Positions 44,790-52,100 of a stretch of DNA of 64,000 nucleotides are shown piece after piece. The DNA lies in assembly GCF_010499245.1 (NCBI RefSeq), contig NZ_JAAGOW010000001.1, positions 2,356,001-2,420,000 of the forward strand, given 5' to 3'. Origin of the DNA: Variovorax sp. WS11. Lineage in GTDB: Bacteria; Pseudomonadota; Gammaproteobacteria; Burkholderiales; Burkholderiaceae_C. Within the stretch, counting starts at the first letter, position 1. Every line of letters begins with the position of its first letter. Position numbers and translations under genes: made by a program. A model generated the notes under the pieces. That model was not told the origin of the DNA. It did no database searches and saw nothing but the letters and a program-made list of their open reading frames with translations.

Positions 44790-45502
44790 GCCACGCTCCT
44801 GAAGTCGGCGACGTTGACTCGGCGCGTCGCCACCGCCGCACCCACCTCGGCGTCATGGAAGATGCCCACCAGCGCAGCGCCGCGTGCGGTGGTCTCGCGG
44901 ATCAGCTCGATGACGGTGCGGGTGTTGGCCGCGTCCAGAGACGCGGTGGGCTCGTCCAAGAGCAAGAGGGGCTTGGGCTTGATCATGTTGCGTGCGATGT
45001 TGATGCGTTGCTGCTCGCCGCCCGAGAAGGTAGCGGGCGGCAGGTGCCACAGGCGCTCGGGGATGCGCAGGCGCTCCAGCCACCGACGCGCCTCGGCGCG
45101 CGCGGCCTCCAGCCCTTCGGCGTCGTCGCCGGCATCCTCGGCCAGCGGCTCGGCCACCACGTCCAGCGCCGGCACGCGCGGAATGACGCGCAGGAACTGG
45201 CTCACGTAGCCGATGGTGTCGCGGCGCAGGCGCACCAGCTCGCGCGGCGTGGCGGCGGTCACGTCGACCGCCTCGCCCTCGCGCGGCTGCACCAGGATGC
45301 GGCCGGCACTGGCGCTGTAGTTGGCATAGATGAGCTTGAGCAGCGTGCTCTTGCCCAGGCCCGAGGCGCCGTCGAGCACCACGCATTCGCCGGACGCGAC
45401 GCTGAGCTCGACGCCGTCGAAGACCGGCAATTCGAGCTGGTTCTGGTGATGGAGGGTGAAGCGCTTGGCCACCCCCTGGAGCTGGAGCAGGGGTCGGTTC
45501 AT
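44786..45502 (-). CDS. phnL: C-P lyase system ATP-binding protein
   Basis: A 238-residue ABC-type ATPase: GECVVLDGASGLGKSTLLKL (Walker A), FSGGEQQRINIARNMI signature and LLLLDEPTASLD (Walker B). PhnL joins PhnGHI in building the ribose phosphonate triphosphate and docks on the C-P lyase core. I start at MNRPLL. Upstream, an in-frame 20-codon stretch belongs to a repeated intergenic element and is probably a leader. Confidence 0.92.
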   Translation of the reverse strand: MNRPLLQLQGVAKRFTLHHQNQLELPVFDGVELSVASGECVVLDGASGLGKSTLLKLIYANYSASAGRILVQPREGEAVDVTAATPRELVRLRRDTIGYVSQFLRVIPRVPALDVVAEPLAEDAGDDAEGLEAARAEARRWLERLRIPERLWHLPPATFSGGEQQRINIARNMIKPKPLLLLDEPTASLDAANTRTVIELIRETTARGAALVGIFHDAEVGAAVATRRVNVADFRSVA

Positions 45503-45562
45503 TGGAGTACCTTCGCCTTCGGCTACGGTGCTATTCGCCTTCGGAGCGGCCGTGCTGCTCAT
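45503..45562 (-). repeat. Copy a of the phn intergenic repeat, upstream of phnL
   Basis: 60 bases starting at an ATG that overlaps the phnK stop (ATGA) and ending at the phnL ATG. It shares GCGAATAGCACCG and AGCCGAAGGCGAAGGT with the copies before phnK and phnH. It is in frame with phnL, so it might be a 20-residue leader or extension. Confidence 0.6.
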
Positions 45563-46350
45563 GGTTGCAGCACCGAGGAGACGAGGAGCTGGGTGTAGGG
45601 ATGCTGCGGGTCGTCGAGCAGCTGGTCGGTGAGGCCGGCCTCGACCACGCGGCCGCGCTGCATCACCATCATGCGGTGCGCGAGCAACCGCGCCACCGCG
45701 AGGTCGTGCGTGACCACGATGGCGGCCAGCTGCATCTGGCGCGTGAGCTGGCGCAGCAGGTCCAGCAGACGCGCCTGCACGGAGACGTCGAGCCCCGAGG
45801 TCGGCTCGTCCATGAAGACCAGGCGCGGACGCGTGACCAGGTTGCGCGCGATCTGCAACCGCTGGCGCATGCCGCCGGAGAAGGTGCGCGGCGCGTCGTC
45901 GATGCGCGCCGGATCGATCTCGACGCGCGCCAACCATTCCGAAGCGGTGGCGCGCAGGCGGCCGTAGTGCCGCTCGCCCAGGCCCATCAGCCGCTCGCCG
46001 ACATTCGCACCGGCCGAGACGTCCATGCGCAGGCCCTCGGCCGCGTTCTGGTGGACGAAGCCCCAGTCGGTGCGCGCCAGCAGGCGCTGCTCGGCCTCGC
46101 TCATCGCGAAGACCTCGCGCAGTCCGGCGCTGCGGGTCTGGAACTGCACGCTGCCGGCATCGGGCTTGTCGCGCGCCGCCACCGCATTGAGCAGGGTGGA
46201 CTTGCCGGAGCCCGACTCGCCCACGATGGCCAGCACCTCGCCGGGCCAGAGGTCGAAGCTCGCGTCCTGCAGGGCGACGCGGTCGCCGTAGCGCTTGCCG
46301 ATTCCGCGCACGCGCAGCAGCGGCTGGGGGGAAGGCATCGCTGCGTTCAT
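45559..46350 (-). CDS. phnK: C-P lyase system ATP-binding protein
   Basis: A 263-residue ABC ATPase: [56 protein letters not shown] and LVFMDEPTSGLDVSV. PhnK binds the PhnJ subunit of the C-P lyase core and uses ATP to open it. Its stop overlaps an ATG of repeat copy a; its own start is preceded by copy b. Confidence 0.93.
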   Translation of the reverse strand: MNAAMPSPQPLLRVRGIGKRYGDRVALQDASFDLWPGEVLAIVGESGSGKSTLLNAVAARDKPDAGSVQFQTRSAGLREVFAMSEAEQRLLARTDWGFVHQNAAEGLRMDVSAGANVGERLMGLGERHYGRLRATASEWLARVEIDPARIDDAPRTFSGGMRQRLQIARNLVTRPRLVFMDEPTSGLDVSVQARLLDLLRQLTRQMQLAAIVVTHDLAVARLLAHRMMVMQRGRVVEAGLTDQLLDDPQHPYTQLLVSSVLQP

Positions 46351-46412
46351 TGGGTAACCTCCGCGCTGCGCGCTGCGGTGCTATTCGACTTGGGAGCGGC
46401 CCGGCGTCTCAT
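46351..46412 (-). repeat. Copy b of the phn intergenic repeat, upstream of phnK
   Basis: 62 bases from an ATG overlapping the phnJ stop (ATGA) to the phnK ATG. It shares TCGAATAGCACCGCAGC with copy a. Being two bases longer, its frame ends in a TGA that overlaps the phnK ATG, so it reads as a separate 21-residue leader coupled to phnK. Confidence 0.6.
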
Positions 46413-47293
46413 GCCGCCTCCGTCACGCGATCGGCGGGCAGCACGAGCGCGGGCGCCTCCTGATTCTGCTGCCGCGACTGGCAGTAGTCCGAGTCCGAGC
46501 ACACATGCATGCGTGTGCCGCTGTCGTCGGTGATCAGCTCGTCGAGGAAGCTGTCGCCGGCGCCGCACAGCGCGCAGCGCGCGTCCCAGCGCTGCACCTC
46601 GAAGGGATGGTCCTCGAAGCCCAGGCTCTCCACCGGCGTGTAGGGCGGCACGGCGTAGATGCGCTTCTCGCGGCCGGCGCCGAAGAGCTGCAGCGCGGGG
46701 TTCATGTGCATCTTGGGGTTGTCGAACTTGGGGATGGGCGAGGGCGACATCACGTAGCGCTCGTTCACCAGCACCGGGTAGTCGTAGGTCGTCGCGATGT
46801 GGCCGTAGCGTGCGATGTCCTCGTAGAGCTTGACGTGCATCAGGCCGTACTCGGCCAGGCCGTGCAGGGTGCGGGTGACGGTCTCGCGCGGCTCCAGCCG
46901 CTGCATGGGCTCGGGCACCGGCACCTGGTAGACCAGCACCTGGCCTTCGGCCAGCGGCGTCTCGGGAATGCGGTGGCGCGTCTGGATCAGCGTCGCCTCC
47001 TGCGTGCGGGTGGTGGTCGCGACGCCGGTAGTGCGCTCGAAGAAGCGGCGGATGTTGACCGCGTTGACAGTGTCGTCCGAGCCCTGGTCGATGACCTTGA
47101 GCACGTCCTTCGGACCGATCACCGAGGCGGTGACCTGGATGCCGCCGGTGCCCCAGCCGTAGGGCAGCGGCATCTCGCGCGACCCAAAGGGCACCTGGTA
47201 GCCGGGGATGGCCACTGCCTTGAGGATGGCGCGGCGGATCATGCGCTTGGTGCGCTCGTCGAGATAGGCGAAGTTGATGTCGGGGGCGTTCAT
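46409..47293 (-). CDS. phnJ: C-P lyase, radical SAM subunit
   Basis: A 294-residue catalytic subunit that breaks the C-P bond to release the alkane and ribose cyclic phosphate. The four conserved cysteines sit at 240, 243, 265 and 271 (CALC and CSDSDYC), one residue before the E. coli positions, and the radical Gly is in IPGYQVPFGSRE. Substrate loops GWGTGGIQVTASVIGP and FDNPKMHMNPALQL are intact. Start overlaps phnI stop by ATGA. Confidence 0.95.
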   Translation of the reverse strand: MNAPDINFAYLDERTKRMIRRAILKAVAIPGYQVPFGSREMPLPYGWGTGGIQVTASVIGPKDVLKVIDQGSDDTVNAVNIRRFFERTTGVATTTRTQEATLIQTRHRIPETPLAEGQVLVYQVPVPEPMQRLEPRETVTRTLHGLAEYGLMHVKLYEDIARYGHIATTYDYPVLVNERYVMSPSPIPKFDNPKMHMNPALQLFGAGREKRIYAVPPYTPVESLGFEDHPFEVQRWDARCALCGAGDSFLDELITDDSGTRMHVCSDSDYCQSRQQNQEAPALVLPADRVTEAA

Positions 47294-48381
47294 TCGTCGT
47301 CCTTCGGCGCGTGGGTGGCGCGCATGCGGCGCACCAGCTCAAGCTCTGCCTGGAAGTCCACGTAGTGCGGCAGCTTCAGGTGCTGCACGAAGCCCGAGGC
47401 TTCGAGGCTGTCGCTGTGCGAGAGCACGAATTCCTGCATCTGCGCGGGCGATTCGACCGTCTCGCCCAGCTCGCCGGCGCGCAGCGCGCGGTCGACCAGG
47501 CTCATCGCCATCGCCTTGCGCTCGCTGTGGCCGAAGGCCAGGCCGTAGCCGCGGGTGAACTGCGGCGGCTCGGTCTTGCTGCCGGCGAACTGGTTGACCA
47601 TCTCGCACTCGGTGATCTCCAGCTCGCCGATGGAGATGGGAAAACCCAGCTCCTCGGGCGCCAGCTCCAGCGCGACGCTGCCGAAGCGGATCTCGCCGAC
47701 GAAGGGATGGCTGTGCGAATAGCCGCGCTGGGTCGAGTAGGCCATCGCGAGCAGGAAGCCCTCGTCGCCGCGCGCGAGGTTCTGCAGGCGCGTGGCGCGG
47801 TCGGCCGGGAAGCGCAGCGGCTCGCGGGTGAGGTCCACCGGCGCGGGATCGCCGGGGGGCACGGGGCGGGTCTCGATCAGGCGCTCGTGGTTGAGCAGGT
47901 CCACCACGCGCGGCGTGGCGGCGGGCGCTTCGACCGGCGTCGTCTCGACTTCGGAGCGCGCGCGTGCCTCGCCATTCGCGAGCAACGTGAAGTCGAGCAG
48001 GCGCTGCGTGTAGTCGTAGGTCGGCCCCAGCACCTGGCCGCCGGGCAGGTCCTTGAAGGTGGCGGAGATGCGGCGGTCCAGCTGCATGCGCGCGGTGTCC
48101 AGCGGCAGGCTCGCGCCCAGGCGCGGCAGCGTGGCGCGGTAGGCGCGCAGCAGGAAGATGGCTTCGACCAGGTCGCCCGCGGCCTGCTTGATGGCCAGCG
48201 CGGCGAGCTCGGGGTCGTAGACCGAGCCCTCGGTCATCACGCGATCGACCGCCAGCTTGAGCTGCTCGCGGATCTGCGTGACCGAGAGCTCGGGCGTGGC
48301 GTTGTCGCCGCGGCGCTGTTCGGCCAGCAGGCGATAGCTCTGGAGGATGGCGGCTTCACCGCCCTTGACTGCGACGTACAT
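47290..48381 (-). CDS. phnI: C-P lyase core subunit
   Basis: A 363-residue subunit (MYVAVKGGEAAILQSYRLLA start, SHPFVGEIRFGSV, CEMVNQFAGSKTEPPQFTRG, GYGLAFGHSERKAMAMSLVD). PhnI displaces adenine from ATP with the phosphonate to form ribose phosphonate triphosphate, helped by PhnGHL. The gene starts five bases after phnH and overlaps phnJ by ATGA. Confidence 0.94.
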   Translation of the reverse strand: MYVAVKGGEAAILQSYRLLAEQRRGDNATPELSVTQIREQLKLAVDRVMTEGSVYDPELAALAIKQAAGDLVEAIFLLRAYRATLPRLGASLPLDTARMQLDRRISATFKDLPGGQVLGPTYDYTQRLLDFTLLANGEARARSEVETTPVEAPAATPRVVDLLNHERLIETRPVPPGDPAPVDLTREPLRFPADRATRLQNLARGDEGFLLAMAYSTQRGYSHSHPFVGEIRFGSVALELAPEELGFPISIGELEITECEMVNQFAGSKTEPPQFTRGYGLAFGHSERKAMAMSLVDRALRAGELGETVESPAQMQEFVLSHSDSLEASGFVQHLKLPHYVDFQAELELVRRMRATHAPKDDE

Positions 48382-48386
48382 CCGCT

Positions 48387-49016
48387 TCAGTCCTCGAGTT
48401 CGATGCGCGTGGTGCGCGGCAGGCCGACGATCTGGTGCTGCGTCGCGAGGAACAGGTCCACGCCGCGCGGGAAGGCGGCCTGCTGCGCGGCGCGCTGCGC
48501 CACCAGCCGGTGCGCCATCTCGCTGGGCAGGCCGTCGACGCACAGGCGCGTCTGCGTGCGGATGCCGGGGCCACGCAAGGTCCAGCCCTCGTCCTCGTCG
48601 CCATCGGCCAGCGAGGGCACATCGACCACGCAGGTGGCGGACTGCTCGGGCGCGACGTCGGTGCCCTGCGCGAAGTGCTCCAGCGCGGGTAGCTCGTCGC
48701 TGCCCGCGATCCAGGCGAACTGGGCTTGGGCCGGATCGTCCACCAGCGTGCAGCCGCTGTGGAAGCGCAGCCAGGCGGCCGCGTCGCTGGCTGCAAGCGA
48801 AGGCGAAAGCCACAGCTTGCAGTCCGGATCGAGCAGCGCCAGCAGCAGGGCAGCCGAAGCCGCATGCCCGCGCGAAGGCACCTGGGCATCGTGCGGCAGG
48901 TCGACGATGCGGCCCGGGTGCGAGAGTGCCTCCAGCGCCGCGCGGAACACGGCCTGGCTGCCGAGCGCGAGGTCGGAGAAGCCCGCGCCGACGGCGGACA
49001 GGTCGGTGGTGGTCAT
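48387..49016 (-). CDS. phnH: C-P lyase core subunit
   Basis: A 209-residue structural subunit: FSDLALGSQAVFRAALEALS, HPGRIVDLPHD, LWLSPSLAASDAAAWLRFHS and GPGIRTQTRLCVDGL. PhnH joins PhnG, I and J in the core complex. I chose MTTTDLS as start. A longer start inside repeat copy c (49088) is in frame. The gene is now cut off from phnG by the IS110 insertion, so its transcription must read through or start within the element. Confidence 0.93.
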   Translation of the reverse strand: MTTTDLSAVGAGFSDLALGSQAVFRAALEALSHPGRIVDLPHDAQVPSRGHAASAALLLALLDPDCKLWLSPSLAASDAAAWLRFHSGCTLVDDPAQAQFAWIAGSDELPALEHFAQGTDVAPEQSATCVVDVPSLADGDEDEGWTLRGPGIRTQTRLCVDGLPSEMAHRLVAQRAAQQAAFPRGVDLFLATQHQIVGLPRTTRIELED

Positions 49017-49088
49017 GGTCTGGCCTATCGAAACACCTTCGCCTTCGGCTGCGGTGCGAGCGCCTTCGGGCGGCCGGGCGGCGCTCAT
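49017..49088 (-). repeat. Copy c of the phn intergenic repeat, upstream of phnH
   Basis: About 70 bases from an ATG at the IS boundary to the phnH ATG. It shares CACCGCAGC and GCCGAAGGCGAAGGT with copy a. Without the IS, its ATG would overlap the phnG stop as ATGA, as in copies a and b. Confidence 0.55.
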
Positions 49089-49136
49089 AAGGCAAGCTCT
49101 CTTTGGTTGAAGGCCGCCGAAGTGCTGCGGCGCAGG

Positions 49137-49207
49137 GTTGTCCACCGGGCTTGGTTGTGGACAACGCGCTGGCCCTTTGTCAGGCCACGAAGCGTGTTGT
49201 CCACAAC
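49137..49207. repeat. Three TTGTCCAC(A) boxes in the IS left end
   Basis: GTTGTCCAC (49137), its exact 12-base inverse GTTGTGGACAAC (49154-49165) and GTTGTCCACAAC (49196-49207). They form perfect inverted repeats. TTGTCCACA equals the DnaA box used in GC-rich bacteria. They may be protein-binding sites or stems; they lie outside the proposed bridge RNA. Confidence 0.6.
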
Positions 49208-49283
49208 TGCGAAGCACCCGGTGGTCAACCCGTGTTCAGCGCGAGGACTTTGCGTGTGTGCGGCATTGACGCCGTCGAGGAGA

Positions 49284-49467
49284 ACAACCGAAGGTATCGA
49301 CCGACTTCCGTGCCCCTGCGGTGACTGCCTAGTGCGCTTGCCTTTCAAAGGCCCGAATGAGACCCGCAGCCCGCAGGGTGCCGGAAGGCCACGACGGGCC
49401 ACAGGATGTAGCGCCAGGCCTACCCAGCTGGAGCGCCAATTTATGAGCTTCCCGCCGCGCCTTCCGA
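49284..49467 (+). ncRNA. Bridge RNA of the IS110 element
   Basis: The layout matches IS621-type bridge RNAs, about 180 bases ending 37 bases before the transposase. A 5' stem-loop comes first (GAAG 49290 / CTTC 49305). The target-binding loop is closed by CCCTGCGG (49314-49321) and CCGCAGGG (49371-49378); it has an inner hairpin (GCCT/AGGC, 49340-49352), a left guide with GCGCT (49334-49338) and a right guide CGAATGAG (49354-49361), the exact complement of the right flank CTCATTCG. The donor-binding loop is closed by CGGAAGGC (49382-49389) and GCCTTCCG (49459-49466). Its left guide CAGGATGT (49402-49409) equals the IS right end at 50737-50744, and its right guide TTATGAG (49441-49447) is the complement of the left end CTCATAA. 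Ends are approximate. Confidence 0.85.
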
Positions 49468-49504
49468 CACGGGCAGTCATACCGCAACTTCCAGGAGTCT
49501 GTCC

Positions 49505-50734
49505 ATGAGTACCAATGCTTGCAGCAGCGTGTTTGTCGGCCTGGACTGGGCCGTGCACACCCATGCGGTGTGTGTCGTCGACATCACAGGCCGTGTGCTT
49601 GAGCGCTTCGAGATCGCCCACGATCGCGAGGGCCTGGCCGAGTTGATGCGACGCCTGGCTCGCTTCGGCGCGCGTGTGCGCATCGCCATCGAGCGGCCTT
49701 CGGGCCTGATCGTCGACGCCCTGGTCGAGGCCGGCCATCGTGTCTTTCCGATTCATCCCAACGCGGTCAAGGCCAGCCGTCCGCGCTACCGCAGCCATGG
49801 CGCCAAGAGTGATGCCTCCGATGCTTACCTGCTGGCCGACCTGCTGCGCACCGACGGCCACCGCTGGGGGGAGTTGTCGCCGCAGTCCGATTCGATCCGC
49901 GCGCTGCGTGCGCTGGTGCGCTCGCGCGACGATCTGGTGGCCACCCGCGTGGCACTGGGCAACCAACTGCGCAGCACGCTCGAGGCCTTCTGGCCCGGCG
50001 CGGCTTGCATCTTCTGCGACATCACTTCGCCCATCGGGTTGGCGTTTCTCAAGCGCTATCCCTCGGCCGTGTCGGCCACCCGGCTGAGCGAGGCCGCCTT
50101 GAACCGGTTCTGCCGCAGCCAGCACTACAGCGGACGCCGCAGTCCGGCCGAGTTGCTGGTGCGGCTCAACAGCGCCGCAACGGGCCTGGCCGGCCCCCTC
50201 ACCAATGAGGCTGCTGGGCAGCTCGTGCGCTCGATGGTGGCGGTGCTGCAGCCGCTGGTCGAACAGATCGCCGAACTCACGCGACGCATCGAGCGCTTCG
50301 TCGAGTCGCTGCCCGACGGGCAGATCATCATGTCCTTCCCGCGGGCCGGCCGTGTCTGCGCCGCGCAGATCCTGGCCGAGTTGGGTGATGTGCGCGAGCG
50401 TTTCCCCACGCTCGATCAGCTGGCCTCTGAAGCTGGCGCCGTCCCAGTGACCTACCAGTCCGGCAAGACCCGCAGCGTGGCCTTCCGATGGGCCTGCAAT
50501 CACCGCCTGCGCCAGGCCATCACTTGCCTGGCCGACAACTCGCGTCACGCCAACGACTGGGCACGCTCCATCTACGCCGCAGCGCGTGCCCGCGGCTGCG
50601 ATCACCCCCATGCGATCCGCATCCTCGCGCGAGCTTGGCTGCGCGTCATCTGGCGCGCATGGACCGACCGCATTCCCTATGACCCAGCGCGCCATCTTGG
50701 CGCCCTCAAGCTCGCTTCCAGCGAGGGAGGTTGA
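49505..50734 (+). CDS. IS110-family transposase (DEDD recombinase)
   Basis: A 409-residue transposase. The N-terminal RuvC-like domain has Asp14 (GLDWAVHTH), Glu63 (AIERPSG) and Asp103/Asp106 (KSDASDAYLL), the DEDD set. The C-terminal Tnp domain has SFPRAGRVCAAQILAELGD and Ser319 in PVTYQSGKTR, the expected catalytic serine. With a bridge RNA it recombines donor and target DNA without transposon-end hydrolysis. Start chosen at MSTNAC after CAGGAG. Full length and apparently intact. Confidence 0.95.
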   Translation: MSTNACSSVFVGLDWAVHTHAVCVVDITGRVLERFEIAHDREGLAELMRRLARFGARVRIAIERPSGLIVDALVEAGHRVFPIHPNAVKASRPRYRSHGAKSDASDAYLLADLLRTDGHRWGELSPQSDSIRALRALVRSRDDLVATRVALGNQLRSTLEAFWPGAACIFCDITSPIGLAFLKRYPSAVSATRLSEAALNRFCRSQHYSGRRSPAELLVRLNSAATGLAGPLTNEAAGQLVRSMVAVLQPLVEQIAELTRRIERFVESLPDGQIIMSFPRAGRVCAAQILAELGDVRERFPTLDQLASEAGAVPVTYQSGKTRSVAFRWACNHRLRQAITCLADNSRHANDWARSIYAAARARGCDHPHAIRILARAWLRVIWRAWTDRIPYDPARHLGALKLASSEGG

Positions 50735-50745
50735 CCCAGGATGTC

Positions 50746-51261
50746 TCATTCGTCTTCCTCGTCGTCGCCATCCGCACCGCCGGCTTCGCGCGCGACGGTG
50801 AAGAACTCGACCTTGCTGGCCTGCGCGCGCGCATGGCGTTCGGCGCACTGCTGCGCCAGGTGCAGCCGCACGGGCTCGAGCAGGCTGGCATCGAGCGCCT
50901 CCTGCTGCGCCGGGTCCTGCAGCAGCGCATCGGCCACGGCCGCGAGCTGCGCTTGCCGGTGCGAGCGGCCCAGCACGTAGGCGACGCCGACGGCCGCGTC
51001 TTCCTGCGCCATGCCCGCCAGGCGCAGAGCGCAGCGGGTGACCGTGACTTCGCCGAGGTTGAAACGCTCGCCGGTGCCGCCTGCGCGGCCCTGGACCATC
51101 ATGAGACCCGTCTCCGGCGCGCGCAGCCATTGCGGCGTACGCTTCGCGTGCTCGCCCAGCGCCGGCTCCAGCATCGAGAGCGGCGCCCTTGCCAGCACGG
51201 CCATCCACTGCGAGCGGCCCGGCGGGCGGTTCGCAGGGTGGTTGTCAAAGGCATGAAACAT
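50746..51261 (-). CDS. phnG: C-P lyase core subunit
   Basis: A 171-residue subunit: WMAVLARAPLSMLEPALGEH, WLRAPETGLMMVQGRAGGTG, FNLGEVTVTRCALRL, VLGRSHRQAQLAAVADAL. First gene of the C-P lyase operon, divergent from phnF with a PhnF-type operator 22 bases before the chosen start. The tail is unusually acidic (GGADGDDEEDE). Its stop codon uses the last base of the IS core, so the coding sequence itself is undamaged by the insertion. Confidence 0.92.
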   Translation of the reverse strand: MFHAFDNHPANRPPGRSQWMAVLARAPLSMLEPALGEHAKRTPQWLRAPETGLMMVQGRAGGTGERFNLGEVTVTRCALRLAGMAQEDAAVGVAYVLGRSHRQAQLAAVADALLQDPAQQEALDASLLEPVRLHLAQQCAERHARAQASKVEFFTVAREAGGADGDDEEDE

Positions 51262-51282
51262 CGGGGTGATACTCTGAGAAAG

Positions 51283-51294
51283 TTGTATAGACAA
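51283..51294. promoter_or_regulatory. PhnF operator in the phnG/phnF divergent gap
   Basis: TTGTATAGACAA keeps the GTATAGAC core and symmetry of TGGTATAGACCA, the site bound by Mycobacterium smegmatis PhnF. It is placed to repress both phnG and phnF. A variant of the site lies upstream of phnC. Confidence 0.65.
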
Positions 51295-51338
51295 ATCGAA
51301 CAACTGGCGCCAGCTTAGGCGCGACCCGTGTCCCTTTC

Positions 51339-52100
51339 ATGACAACCACCACGACGTCTTCCTCCCCGCTTGCCCTCACCCCGCGCCCGGCGCGCGATTC
51401 GTTCTGGACCCGCATCGCGGCCGAGCTGGCCGAGGCCATCGCGCGCGGCGTCTATCCGCCCGGCGAGCGCCTGCCCTCGGAGCACGCGCTGGCCGAGCAG
51501 TTCGGCGTCAACCGCCACACCATCCGCCGCTCGCTGGCCAGCCTCAGCAGCCAGGGCCTGCTGCGCGTGACGCAGGGCAGCGGCACCTATGTGGAGGAGT
51601 TCGCGGTCGAGCTGGTGCTGGCCAAGCGCACGCGGCATCACCAGAACATGGCGCTGGCCGGCCTGCGCGGCGAGCTGCGCGTGCTGGGCGCGGGCACCGT
51701 GCGCGCGAACGCCGCGCAGGCGCGCGCGCTGCAGGTGCCCGTGCGCAGCATGCTGCTGCGCCTTCAGGTGCTGGGCGAGGCCGAGCAGCAGCCGCTGCAC
51801 GTGGGCGAGCGCTTCTTTCCGCTGCCGCGCTTCGCGCAGCTCGAGGCGGTGGTGCGCGAGACCGGCTCCATCACCGCCGCCTTCGCCGTGCACGGCGTGG
51901 CCGACTACACGCGCCACGAGAGCCGCATCACGGCGCAGATGCCCGAGCCCGAAGTGGCGGCGCAGCTGCGCCAGCCGGCCGCGCGGCCGGTGCTGCTGGT
52001 CGAGAGCGTGAACGTGGACACCGAGGCGCAGCCGATCGAGTTCGCGCGCACCTGGTTTGCGGGCGACCGCGTCACGCTGACGGTGACCCACGATGAATGA
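51339..52100 (+). CDS. phnF: GntR/HutC-family regulator of phosphonate genes
   Basis: A 253-residue regulator: winged HTH RIAAELAEAIARGVYPPGER, LAEQFGVNRHTIRRSLASLS, then a UTRA ligand-binding domain (LRLQVLGEAEQQPLHVGERF, RITAQMPEPEVAAQLRQPA). It should repress phn operons and release them on binding a phosphorus ligand. Divergent from phnG; it overlaps the following DUF1045 gene by eight bases. Confidence 0.9.
   Translation: MTTTTTSSSPLALTPRPARDSFWTRIAAELAEAIARGVYPPGERLPSEHALAEQFGVNRHTIRRSLASLSSQGLLRVTQGSGTYVEEFAVELVLAKRTRHHQNMALAGLRGELRVLGAGTVRANAAQARALQVPVRSMLLRLQVLGEAEQQPLHVGERFFPLPRFAQLEAVVRETGSITAAFAVHGVADYTRHESRITAQMPEPEVAAQLRQPAARPVLLVESVNVDTEAQPIEFARTWFAGDRVTLTVTHDE

Larger units (their letters stand above)
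49086..50744 (+). mobile_element. IS110-family insertion sequence between phnG and phnH
   Basis: About 1.66 kb with one DEDD transposase, a 415-base left non-coding end and only ten bases after the stop on the right, the layout of the IS110 group. CTCAT occurs at both boundaries (49084-49088 and 50745-50749). Read as a CT core plus shared guide sequence, removal of one core and the element joins GGCGGCG-CT-CATTCGTC, which restores the phnG stop overlapping the next ATG. No terminal inverted repeats are seen, as expected for the family. It is oriented against the phn operon. Confidence 0.9.

Noticed and set aside
49137..49207. Plasmid or chromosomal origin because of DnaA-like boxes
   Set aside because: No dnaA, dnaN, rep gene or AT-rich unwinding region nearby; the boxes lie inside the IS end.
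49084..50749. CTCAT as a classical target-site duplication
   Set aside because: IS110 elements do not make staggered-cut duplications; the repeat is explained by the CT core plus bases shared by the donor and target guides.
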